NCBI GenBank assembly: GCA_000697665.1
Contig: KL197744.1
Span: 4,837 to 68,836, forward strand
Direction of reading: 5' to 3'
DNA length: 64,000 nt
Source of the DNA: Jaapia argillacea MUCL 33604
Lineage: Eukaryota; Basidiomycota; Agaricomycetes; Jaapiales; Jaapiaceae
In this document: piece by piece, positions 1 to 10,737 of the stretch
Position numbering within the stretch: position 1 is the first letter of the stretch
Layout: each line of letters starts with the position of its first letter
Translations under genes and position numbers: made by a program
Notes under the pieces: generated by a model
The model's input: only the letters and a program-made list of their open reading frames with translations
What the model was told of the DNA's origin: nothing
The model's database searches: none

Positions 1-846
1 CAACCAAATCCAGTCCCAGACTGTCGCCCAACATCTGCATGAACGAAGAAGTGCTGGACGCCATCCCACAAGCCGAAGGACAGCGGTTAAAAACGAGTGT
101 GTTGTCAATCCAGTTGATATCCGGGTTGTGCTTGGTAAGCCAATCATACCCAATGAAGACATTATGACGTGCCAGCGTTGTCACACACAGGGAAATCAAT
201 TCCGTGTGTCCAAACATTTCCAACTCGACCTGGCAGTAGCGAGTGATGGAGGTTGAATTACGTGTACCGTCGGTATTATAAACGGCCGCAGGCCTGGCAA
301 ACTCAATGGTATCCAGACCAAGTTTGTCGACGTACTTGGCGTCGATTGCTGAGAAGGTACATCCCGAGTCGATTAGGGCCTTCTCAGAGTGGACTTCCTG
401 AGTTTGGAGATTCTTGATTCGTACGTCAACGTCCAACTCAAATCCCTGATTCTTAGTGGTTTTACGAATCCAACAATATTTGCGAGGTTCCCGCAACTCG
501 GCCACAGCTTCCACTGGATCAGATGAGGACATCAATTCTCTTATGATCTGTGGTGATGCGACCTCCGAGCGTCTGGCTCTAGGAGTCCATCGTCGAAGCA
601 TAGCGAGTTGATCTTTTTGGCTACGCCCCTCCATGGAGGACCAAAACTGTTCAGCAGTTTGGGTGCGTAGTTGCTTTAGTGAATTTTTATCAAGTCCGAT
701 ACCTGTGGGAGAGTCAGGGATTAGATTCACCGTGGTACCAGTATCTACTTCTATGGTACGGTCCGTATCGAATGCGTTATCATAATTTAACGGTGAGTAT
801 CTAGAACCTGAAGAAAGAATGTTCTGTCGATAATCGGTATCGTTAA
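1..846 (-). mobile_element. Protease start of pol, fossil retrotransposon
   Basis: Read on the minus strand, the stretch near 350-390 encodes an aspartic-protease active-site context (ALIDSGCT) followed by a pepsin/retropepsin-like fold signature. This places the protease directly downstream of gag, as in Ty3/Gypsy elements. The reading continues past the left edge of the window, so the rest of pol is not seen. Confidence 0.65.
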
Positions 847-2439
847 CTATCGACTGGGGTAAAAAGCCTGGGGAATTACAGAAGGATCGTCCGGGAGAGA
901 ATTAGGATCGTCTTCTTCATCTACATACTCCATAGCTACTTGGTCCGTCTGTTCCTGTCTTTGTGCATTCTCATAGTCTATTTCGTCAACATTTGTTTTT
1001 TGGTTTAGTGCATCCAGAAGATTGCAGATTTCCGCGAGCTCTTCTGGGGTATACTGCACGAACATTTCCCGAGAACGTTCCACGATGGGACGTTTCGGTT
1101 GCGGACAATCCCGCGCGAAGTGGCCTTTCTGTTGACAGTTATAGCAAACTGCCGAGGCACGTGCGCGACTCAAGTCCATTGGCTGACCACTGCCTCCGAA
1201 CGTTATGCCCGTGCCGGTTCTCTGGTTTTGCGTATTCTGGCCGGATCCAGATTGTGAAGGTGGGGGTCCAGGTGGTGGACGATACTGCTGCGGTGTGAAT
1301 TGCCGAGGAGGCTGACCGCGTTGTACGAATACTGTCTGAGGGCGAGGGATGAAAGGACGCGCTTGGGCCGAGAGTTGGTGTTGACGATGCTGCGCGTTGA
1401 ACTGTCGCGTTGCTTCGTCAATCTGAATTATCCACGCAGCGTAGTCCACAAAACTAGTTGGCGGTTTTGTGATTCCGGTTTCTATCTTCCTGATGATCTC
1501 GACATTCACGTTCCGTTTGAAGTTGTCGATGTGGAATGCATCTGGAAGTTGAAGTTTAGCTTCTAGAACGAAGCGATTGTAGTCGGTGAGGTATTCGTCA
1601 GCAGTTTTGTTGCCTTGCTTAGTCTCCAACATTCGGATGCGGGCCTTCTCTTCTCGATTGATTTCCCCAAATCGTTCGTCGAGGACTGCAAGAAACCGGT
1701 TCCATGTTATGACTTGTTTGAAGCTAGCGACTTTGGCGGCATCTGGTGTTTGCTTGGCTTCTTCAGCCGCCAACAGTCCTTCGTGTTGTGTCCATTGGGT
1801 TCGGATGTGTTTCCTCCACGTCGACGCTTCTCCTCGAAGTAGGGAAGTGACATACAGGAATTTTGCTTTGTCTGTTCCGTACGCCTTGGTATTGGCGTCA
1901 ATGTATGCGGTAACATTGTCGTGCCAATCGTCATACTCCTTTTTGTCTCCGTCATAGAGTCCCGGTGCCGCAACTTTTTCTACTTTCGCGTTGGAACCCC
2001 TCAGGGTGTCGAGAAGCTGATTGAACTGGGCATCGATCATCTGTACGGTGGCCATGGTGGTCGGTGGTTGTGTTGTTGATGGACGAAGAGGTGTTTGGGG
2101 TAGTGGGATTCGTGTAGGGGAAGGGGGTGTGGTAGGGGAAGGTACTTCTGGGGTTCTTGTCGTAGGGACTTCAGGTGATGAACCTAAGTCGATGGATGGT
2201 GCTTGGCGGTGCCCTGCTCTGGCTCCTACGAACTGAGCGAATGGTGTGACCGCTCTTTCACTTTCCTCGTTAGGTTCGTCGTCGTTTTCTCCTTGACAGG
2301 TGTATCTGTTGGGACAAGGAGAGGTGGGGCAGATATGTTCGTCGGCTCCTGTGTTGAAATCCCACGTGCGGTCTAGGTTGTCTTCTAGTCCGACTACATG
2401 GAAGATTCCGTAACAAGGGAGATCTGGGTCTGGATTCAA
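847..2439 (-). mobile_element. gag region of the fossil retrotransposon
   Basis: This is the nucleocapsid/capsid part of the element at the left edge, 530 codons. The N-terminal third is Pro/Thr rich. A capsid-like helical domain follows with the usual retrotransposon gag signature of W, L and F positions (for example SLLRGEASTW and FLAVLDERFGEINREEKAR). A C-terminal CCHC zinc knuckle is present (C-Y-N-C-x4-GH-x4-C). This order is standard for Ty3/Gypsy-like gag proteins. It is part of a mobile element, not a host gene. Confidence 0.8.
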
Positions 2440-3494
2440 TGTGGCGGCCCTGAATGTTTTTTGTAATTCGGACTACTTTCGCCAATTAATCACAAAAGTA
2501 CAAATGGATCTCCACTAGTTCCGCTTCCTTTTACGACTCTGTCGTCGTCCTCTGTCAAATCGATGACCTCTGGGGCTACCTCTTCGAAGCGCGGTGGTTG
2601 TGGGATAGGGATGAGGACGTCAAGGAGGGTATTTCCCTCGATGTCTTCATCGGGTGCGAAAAGGGGATCTTCGTTTCCGAAGTGATTGTATCGTCTCTCC
2701 AGTACGTGCTCAGCTACTTCTTGTCTCCACTCTCCTCTATTGATTGCCTCTACTAATGCCTCTCGGATATTACGTATATCCTCTACTGGTCCTTCGATGC
2801 GGAGTAGTTCGTCGTTGGTGAGGTAGGGACGGACCTCTCCAAGAACATTGATAATGGTGCGAAGCGCTTCCAACAAACAAACAACCCAAAAGATGAGGTG
2901 TTCGTTGAACTGGACTGGGGCGAAGCGCCTGGCGTCAATGGGCATCTACTCGGAAGGTTCAGCAGTCTCGTAATTCTCGTAGTCGGGGGTATTACCACGA
3001 GTATCTGGGTAGTCGAGGGTGGCGTTGAGCGCGTTTAGACAATAACGTAGCACGTCGAGCGGGTCGAGTTCTGGTCGATGTTGGCGGATCTCGGTGAGAC
3101 GACGAAGGAACTCTTGTTCCCAAGGACTAGGAGGTGATGGCAAACGAGGTGGTGTGGTGGCGAAGTCGGGTGTTCCGACTGAAGGTGCTGCTGGTGGTGG
3201 TGGTGTGGGCGCTGTGTTCCAAGGACGTTCGAAATCCTCCTCGTTATATAGGTCTCCAAGGAAGCTGCTGACGTAACCGTTTTCGTCAAATTGGAAGTGA
3301 ACGGCTGGAACGGCAATTGGTCTATATGTAGCGCGTGTGGTGGTGATAACTAATTGGAGTAATTGGTTATGAACGTGGATGAGGGTTCCACGAACGTGAG
3401 AGCAGATAGCGATGCCGAGGTGGATGCCGGTGAGGCAGATGAGAAGGATTCGGCAGATGAAATTGACAACGAGATCGCTATCTCGTGGTGGCAT

Positions 3495-4952
3495 GTGAAA
3501 CGAGGTGGGTTCTCGTGTGAACGAGGGTATGTGAAATTCGGGGTTCGGGCCTAGTAGATTCTGGGAAAATCCCTAGGGTCTGCCGCAAATGTCGGAACGG
3601 ACTTATGCCACTAGACAAGTTCCGGAAGAATCTACTTTTACGTGGGTGTTGCAAGCTTTCGCTTCTTCGCAGTGTCAGGGTCTAGTCAACACTCTACTAG
3701 CACCAGGACTTCTATACTGCGGCCTTACGATGTTTTTCTATTTATGTAATACGTAGACAACGATGTGTGGGAAACCTTTCAACTGTACTCGCTTGAAGTC
3801 CTGCGAGTGCGATAGGGGTATGACGGCCCGCTATTCAAACACAAGCTTATTCCGGACCTGATCACCGGCGAAGATGATCAACACAAACCGGGGATACCCA
3901 AGAGTGTGCAAGTGGGAGTAATCAGAAGAACGGCTTTTGTATTTTAGGGGGGACTATCCACGCAGTAAGGTTCAAGGGTAGGTGTGATACCTGCAGTAGT
4001 AGTTCCTGCAGAAAGACCAGTGCTCGGATGCGTGTATGAGTCGAAGTCCACAGACGGCGTCGGCGTATGAGAAGTGTGGGTCGCGAAGGTAGCTGGTGCG
4101 ATATTTGCTGGTATAGATTTTAGTGGTCATATGTCGGATGTCGAAAAAACTAGTCTCGAGCGTCTTGACGCGGTATAGGTCGGTGTCGACGTCGGATACT
4201 CCTGCGCTGCCGTATGCGAGCAACAAGGGCGGTTGGGAATGAGAAAGTCTTGAGCTAATGTCAGCAACAAACAACAACCAGGGATGTGACTGGCAGCAGC
4301 GCTGGATGAGGAGTGCGAGTAGCGATCAAGGAGTAATGAGGTCGACCGATGACACACAAGAGTGGCTGGTTTGGAATAGACCAGCTCAAGACTGGCGTTT
4401 GCATTAAGATGGTACAGGCTTATATACTACATGGCTATCCTAAGAATAGTCCGTGGGGCCATAAGGCGTCATACCGAGATCTTAATGCTACTGGTCGGAA
4501 GTCTAACGAATGTTCTACAGGTCAGGTGATCAAAAGCAAAAAAGAACGTGACATTGTGTTATACCCGATGGCCATCGTTGCGAACATGTGAATGAGATGG
4601 TGAAGATTGGTGGGTCATTGTTGCACGCCGCTGGGAGTGAGGATGGGAGTATTGATTGGAACGGACTAGAGGATTTCTGTTGGTACCCTTTTCTGCGACC
4701 TTCTTGAGACATTAATTACTGATGTGTCTGAGCTTATGCGGGTTTTTATCTCGAGTTTTGCTACTCATGATGTCTGTAGCGACGCCGCGTACAGGATGTC
4801 TCCTACGATGTTTCTTGCGCCATGTTTCATGCCGAGTTCTATCTGTAACTTAGCATCGTCTCTCTGTTTTTATCATCCCTGGATGAGATCCGCCCTTTCC
4901 TTCTCATTTCACAACTTCCCAGGATACACATTCTTATGGTACATGCAGGTGC
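3495..4952. other. Intergenic stretch, no gene recognised
   Basis: This 1.4 kb lies between the retrotransposon and the gluconolactonase-like gene. It may contain the LTR of the neighbouring element on its left side, but no second LTR is visible for comparison. Only short, uneven reading frames are present, without family resemblance or plausible splice chains. Confidence 0.5.
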
Positions 4953-6625
4953 TCAAGGATAAACCAAACTCTGCGCCTGCAAGTTGATGTTCGCGACGTA
5001 GATCGCAGTCTCTGCAAGGATGACCAAACGACCATTCCCTGCAAACACCAAGTTCGCCGAGGTTGTACCAAGGTAGATTTTACCGATTAGCACACCCTCC
5101 TTGTTCCAAACCTATAGGTGACATGAGATGTCAGTCCGAGGAAATTAAGAGACCATATCTGCGCACCTCAACGCCGTCACCACAGCCCGAGAAAACATTG
5201 CCGTCGGCATCCACTTGGATACCGTCAGGAACTCCACTATCGGCGTAGGCGAATACTCGGCGGTTGGTAAAGGCTTGGGTGACGGGGTCGATGTCGTAGG
5301 CATAGCTAATACGTGGAAAATAAGTGTAAGGGTCCTGTGTGGGCCGAATATCTGGTATTACGCACATAGTAGCAGGGAGAGTTTGATTAGTGTCGAAGCC
5401 AGTTGTTCCCGTGTCGGTTCTGTAAGGCGATCAATATATATATCGGCAATTTGAGTAGCATTTGCCGTACACGAATGCAGTTAGACCGTCATTGGAGAAT
5501 GCAATACCGTTGTTTCTGACAAAGCCGTCTGCGACGACCTTGACGGTTCCGGTCGTAGGGTCCAATCGATAAACCTGGTTGGGCAAGGTAGGGGCTGGGC
5601 GGAAATGATTGATATAGCCATATCTGAAGTCGCGTCAAGACAGATAAAAGGAGTAAACAAGAGAAATGGAAGCTCACGAGGTATCAGTGAAGAATATGTT
5701 TCCACTTGGTTTGTGAACCTTGACGTCGTTGAGAGAGTTGAATTGTCGCCCAAAGAAGTTGTCCAAAATGACTGTGACGTTGTACGGCGGGGATGGGTTG
5801 ACGAGTGCGATAGAGGAAGGGAGTAGGGCGCGACCGGATGTCACCAGAATGATGTTCCCGTAGTAAGTTCCTGTTCCACCATTGGTCATTTGGATGGCAT
5901 CAGATAGGTTAAGCTAGGAACGTGTGATGAGTGGAGAAGGAAGGTGGGAAAGCCTTGATTGACTTTACCGGAGTGACAGTGATACTGATGTTTGGGTTGC
6001 CTGAAGCGATAGCAGCTTCAGCTTCCGTCAAGCTTATTTTGGAGACGACGCTATTGTGTGACCAGTCGCTGTAGCCCAAAGCACCGCCATCATTGCTGGT
6101 AAAAGTGACTTCATCCGTCTCAGGGACCCAAACCGGGGCTTCGTGAGCAAATGCAAATGAGGTATTGAGAGCCACTCTATTCAGGGAAGCAGAAGGACCC
6201 AGGAGGGTTGCAAAGGAAGGGTCGAATATCTGGAAGAAAGGGGGCGTCGCATTGGTCGGATTGAAAAGAGTCGTGTATGTGTTGTTTCTCCAGGTCGCGT
6301 TTGGGCCCAATACATTATATGAAAGTGGGTTGATATACTGGGCGGCGATCAGTTAACTCTCGTTTGCGACGCACATTTCAGCTGATCTCACCACAGACTG
6401 AGGAGGCAGTGTGAATGGAGGAGCAGAATTGGCATAGCTGTAAGTCAGTGCAGATAATACTGCGACAGCAGCAGCGCCGGCGGATGCGACCTTCATCGTT
6501 GATAGATGTGGGCGAGAAGTGACGACAGTGGGGGGAGATTTTGGAGCCTCTGCACCAGGCTTTTCAGGCAGAGTCACCTGTGGAACAATCGATGAGGATG
6601 ACGTTGAAATATCTTCTGCACTCAT
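4953..6625 (-). CDS. SMP-30/gluconolactonase/LRE-like beta-propeller protein
   Basis: Probable lactonase-type six-bladed beta-propeller of the SMP-30/gluconolaconase superfamily, a group that hydrolyses sugar lactones or related esters at a metal site. Seven exons close in frame: 6625-6392, 6337-5969, 5913-5678, 5623-5471, 5419-5366, 5305-5167 and 5111-4953, giving 447 aa. Family landmarks are NDVKVHKPSG followed by FFTDTSYGY, a VADGFVRNNGIAFSNDG strand, the DTG turn, YAYDIDP, and the terminal blade VPDGIQVDADGNVFSGCGDG. These Asn/Asp positions correspond to the metal-binding and catalytic region of the family. A hydrophobic stretch begins at Met44 (codon at 6496), so the protein is either secreted or membrane-anchored from the internal Met, or carries a cytosolic N-tail from Met1. 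It is transcribed divergently from the proline-rich gene at 7042. The substrate is unknown. Confidence 0.88.
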
Positions 6626-7041
6626 TTCGCGATATTTTTGAAGAGGGAAGAGAAGTTATAATGTCATTCAGAAGGGGGTCGTTGGAGGCGGCTGACCTCC
6701 ATGATGGAGTGCAGTCTATGGCACATGACTGACATCGAGTCCAACTATCGCGTAAAGCCTCTGCAGCGGCCCGGAAGAAAGAGCAATGCACTGGGGTGCT
6801 TCACACAAATGTCCCACAGCAGTCTTCGTCGTGGGCGCCATTGCGGAGACCCGGAAGGAGTAGCGGTCACACAAGGTAACAGTCACAGCCTCGTTCCTGC
6901 ACACCTTCCTTTTCTGGTCTGCATCAAAGTTCTTCGCTCGCCTCATGGCATAGTCCCGACGAGTCTGCGTCGCCACGTGGGCCTCCGACTCAAAATACAA
7001 CCTTGATACGGCTATGGGAGCAGTTCGTATCTTTACCCACC
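6626..7041. promoter_or_regulatory. Shared upstream region of a divergent gene pair
   Basis: This 416 bp separates the start codons of the gluconolactonase-like gene (minus) and the proline-rich membrane gene (plus). Promoters for both must lie here. No clear TATA box was recognised. Confidence 0.45.
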
Positions 7042-9182
7042 ATGTCCTACCGCCATCCGAGCAACTACGAGGTCTGGGATGACAGAGACGACGAGGAAAC
7101 GGGGCCCCCGCCACCCGCCAATCATCGTCGTATCCACGCAGGTCGACCCTCACCAGCCCCAGCGCCGATACAGAGACCGTATCACTATACAGACGATCCT
7201 AAAGCTAGTGATACTCTCAGTGTGATATCTTCGGTACCGTCTCTCCCTCATCGACCTGCGAACCCCCTTCCTGGGTCCTCTGTTGAAGCCGCGACGGTTC
7301 ATCGTCGTCGTCCCTCCAACTCTCTTCCTTCCGCAGACACGCACCGTCCGCTTCCTCCAATTCCTGTTGCTCAAACCCCTTCGTTTCCTGATCCGTATCA
7401 TGATCCGTCGTTTCCAGTGCCTCACCGCGACGCTTCGTTTCCTGTCCCCCAGCACCATCCTTCCTTTCCCGAACCCCGTCGTAACCCATCATTCCCTGTT
7501 CCGCAGCATGATCTAACTCGGACTGAGGAGTTGCCCACAATTCCCCCCTTTCATGATCCTCATCCTCCTCGTAGGCACACTATATCCGAGACTTCAAGGC
7601 CGGAAGGTGTCGTCGCTGAATCTCCTCCACCTCAACCCCAACCTTCTGCTCCCCAGCAACATCCTTCATTTCCCGAAGCCCATCGTGACCCTTCATTTCC
7701 TGTGCCCCAGCATGACCTAACTAGGACTGAGGATTCGCCCACGATTCCCTCCTTTCCTGATCCTCAGCCTCGTCGGCCCACTATATCCAAGACTTCCAGG
7801 CCTGAACGTGCCGCCGCTGGATATTCGCCACCTCAACCCCAATCTCCTTTTCCCCAGCAACACCCTTCGTTCCCCGAAGCCCATCGTGACCCTTCACCGC
7901 CTTTTCCCCAGCATGACCTTCCTCCGACCGAGAACTCGCCCGCTATTCCCTCCATTCCCAACCCTCAGCCTCCTCGCCGGCCCACTATCTCGAAGACTTC
8001 CAGGACGGAGGATCTCATTGCTGAATCTCCAGCACCCCAACCCCAACCTCCGCCTCCTCCCTCTGTCTTACCGAATCTCCCTCCCTCCAGGAACGAGGTA
8101 CCTTCTACGTCCCAGATATCCCATGCTTCGATATCCGACATTCACATGGTCCAACGCCCTTATCCGCACCTACCAACACGGCCTAGCGTTGATAACCCCC
8201 GCCCTTCAGTCTCAGGAGTATCCTTAGCGCCTCCCTCTCCTCAGGTGTCTTTCTCCACAGCCCCCGAACATCCCCTACGACACGATACCCCCAAACGACC
8301 CTCGATGGAACTTACCCCCTCGCAAGCTCCGAATGGACACCATGACCCAGAGATCCAACAACCCACGCGACCAGGTATTCGTCCTCGAACTGCAAGTCAA
8401 ATCGAATCTCAGTATGTAAACATGCTGCTCGCCTTGGACGATATCCCACAATATTTCTCTTGGCTCGCCAACTTCTTCACATGGATTCTATTGGCTGGTT
8501 TCTTGATATTCCCAGGAACCTTCACGAGTTTGCAAGAGGAGCAAGAGAGTGGACATTTGAATCCGACGGAGGCATTGGTGTATCATGCCGTTAAGAATGT
8601 TTCACTGTACGTGTTTACAATCTCTATCGTACCCCTCGTGGTCGATTCGTGTAACTTCGCCGCACACGTGTCGAACAAGTGGTTGTCCACGAGGGAATGA
8701 TAGTACTGATCAGTCAACAACTTGCTTTCTCCGATAGGTTTGTGATTGCGTTCATTTGTTGTGGCGTCGGCGCCTCTGGGATGGGGTGGTTATGGTGGCG
8801 ATGGCAGAAGAATTACATCTGGCTGCTCGATCGTATCTTCCTGTATGTACAAGTTTATCAAATCAAATATCGCGGGGAAACTGAACCTGAATCTCACCTG
8901 TGCGTTCGAAACAGGCCAGGATTTCTCAACTCCCTCGCGGGCGTTATCTCGATGTTGGTCAACCTATTTGGGGCTCACCATGGTGCTCTCTCGGCCTCGA
9001 GCGAAACGACCCTCATCGTGATCAGCGTGTCGACGGGGATATGCGGATTTTTGACTGCATATTACAGTCTTTGGAAATTGAGATTGGTGAAGGTGGCACA
9101 TGAGAGGCAGATAGGGCGGGAGAGGGCTGGGAAGCACGGAGAGGGATACATCGAGCCGGCATCGCACCCGAAGGAGAAGTGA
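7042..9182 (+). CDS. Proline-rich membrane protein with C-terminal four-span domain
   Basis: Uncharacterised fungal membrane protein of 645 aa from three exons: 7042-8606, 8738-8842 and 8915-9182, all phases closing. The start is the ATG at 7042 (MSYRHPSNYEVWDD). Residues 1 to about 460 are hydrophilic, very rich in Pro, His and Ser, and probably disordered. They contain three tandem repeats of about 67 residues (starting near 7456, 7660 and 7861) built on HPSFPE, PQHDL and TISKTSR. The C-terminal 180 residues carry four predicted membrane spans, including WILLAGFLIFPGTF, a WLWWRW motif after the second span, and a basic cytosolic tail. I recognise the C-terminal domain as a fungal membrane domain but know no function for it. 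Repeat copy number may vary between strains. Confidence 0.82.
7456..8061 (+). repeat. Three in-frame tandem repeats (about 200 bp each)
   Basis: Three direct repeats lie inside the first exon of the proline-rich gene, starting at about 7456, 7660 and 7861 (periods 204 and 201 bp, both multiples of three). Each encodes HPSFPE, then PQHDL, then a TIS(K/E)TSR block and a Pro/Gln-rich linker. Their spacing keeps the reading frame. Confidence 0.85.
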
Positions 9183-10737
9183 GGAGGGATTTCGCTTCGA
9201 ACCGGAGAGTTCTCGAGTGTTGTAACGCTTGCCCCACCTTGGAGTCGTGGCCTGATATGACGACGCAGGGTGAGGTCTGAAGGGGAACGCAAACCGAGAC
9301 TCTCGCTCTCAATTGCGATAACTGACCGGGAGTTTGGGGGCCCTATCTGAGTCTGAGAGCAGATTGTCGGTCGCGTTTGCGAAGTGTTTGCATGTAATCT
9401 GAATCTGTGAAAGCCATGGGATCAAGGGTGCCTTCCTTAGCCTATGAGGCTCGGAAATTTGATTGTGGGCGCTCCCGTAGGTTCGTTCGCAGAAAAGCTG
9501 AAACCCGTGAATCCCGAGGCGTCTGTGCAGAGTCCTCCATCCAGCCGTCCCCACCCTCTGTAACAGTCTGTAACTGTTGCGGCTAAAAAACTGTCCTACC
9601 CATGGCTAGCCTTAACGAGTATAGTCAGGTACGGCCTCTCATCAAGTCTTAGCCAACGTCGGGGAGAAGCAATCTCCACTTCTTTGCGATAATCTAGCGC
9701 TAACAATGGCACGCTACGCATCTACTTCTCAGCCAGAGTCGAGAGACAGGGAGCGTAAATCGGGGAAATTTTGAGGGGGTCTGGTTGGCTCCCGGAGTGT
9801 TCCTTGGGGGATAGAAATTTGTTGACTCGGAGGACGCTGGAATTAACCTTCTATGAATCACAATAATTGGGGTTTCGTACATAAGGAGGGTGAGGATCGG
9901 GGTGTAGAGCGGATACACTGACTCATACAGCCAAACTCACTCATCCTCGCTATGACTATCTGATAAGATCTGGAGAGATGGATCGTAGCAGTCGCGCGAA
10001 GACTCGCACTTCAATTCCGCCAAGAGCATCACGCCAAGGCTGTCCTTGAGTTCGACCGATTGGCATCGCGTTTACGACATCGTGCAGATGGCGACAATCG
10101 CTTTCACCCTTCGACTTATGGTGAATATATGTCACAGCCATAAGTTCGAGGGTACAAAGCATGAGCCAGAATAATCGAACGTCCGGACGTAGCGGCAAGA
10201 AGCGGTAAGCAGGAAATGAGGAATCCCATTGTTGTTGGACTTGATTGACCACGTGGCAATTGCAGTGGTTCGAAGCCACGCGGTGTCCATGAAGACGACC
10301 GTAAGCAGCGTCGGGAAGCAATTCATGTGAATGGGAGAATGTCATCGGCCACTCCCATCCAGTTTCACGTAAAGCAACCGAGATGTATCTGAAGGGGTCC
10401 TGCAGGGTCGAAGGTTAGTGCTTTCGGGCAGAAATTATTTGTACTCCGCATAATCTCGGTCGCGCACTGATAGGCTCGTCAATAGAATCCTCCCTGAAAG
10501 TTTTGGCATCCACGACTTAGCCCCACCGCTTCATTCCAACTCAGATCCTCTCACACGGTTTACCTTTCTCTTCATAACCTTCCCTACCCAAAGATAGATT
10601 CCGTGTGGCTGCTATATGATACCTTTCCCGGAACTTGACTGGGTTTTGAAATCCCCTCCGTCTCGCGAGCCCTCACTTCAACTGATCATTTCCTCGCTGC
10701 AACGACTTTGGACGTCCTGCCGTTGATGTCTTGCTAG
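9183..10737. other. Intergenic stretch before the 7TM array
   Basis: 1.55 kb without a recognisable gene. Frames on either strand are short and show no splice-linked continuation. The right end holds the promoter of array gene A. A T-arm-like hairpin near 10262-10276 was examined and is not a tRNA. Confidence 0.5.

Larger units (their letters stand above)
1..3494 (-). mobile_element. Fossil LTR retrotransposon, Ty3/Gypsy type (gag side; cut by left edge)
   Basis: This is the 5' part of an LTR retrotransposon lying on the minus strand. In element order it shows two small accessory frames of unknown function (about 3494-2946 and 2945-2490), a gag frame (2439-847) and the start of a pol region with a retroviral-type aspartic protease (below 846), which runs off the left edge. 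Reverse transcriptase, RNase H and integrase are not in the window, so the Gypsy assignment rests on gag type and the adjacent protease and is an inference. The LTR beyond the accessory frames could not be delimited without its partner. The visible part looks largely whole, and no clear break was noted in gag. Age cannot be estimated without both LTRs. Confidence 0.75.

Noticed and set aside
10258-10280. T-arm-like hairpin GTGGTTCGAAGCCAC suggesting a tRNA
   Set aside because: The upstream 70 bases lack an anticodon arm, a D arm and an acceptor strand pairing with the downstream bases.
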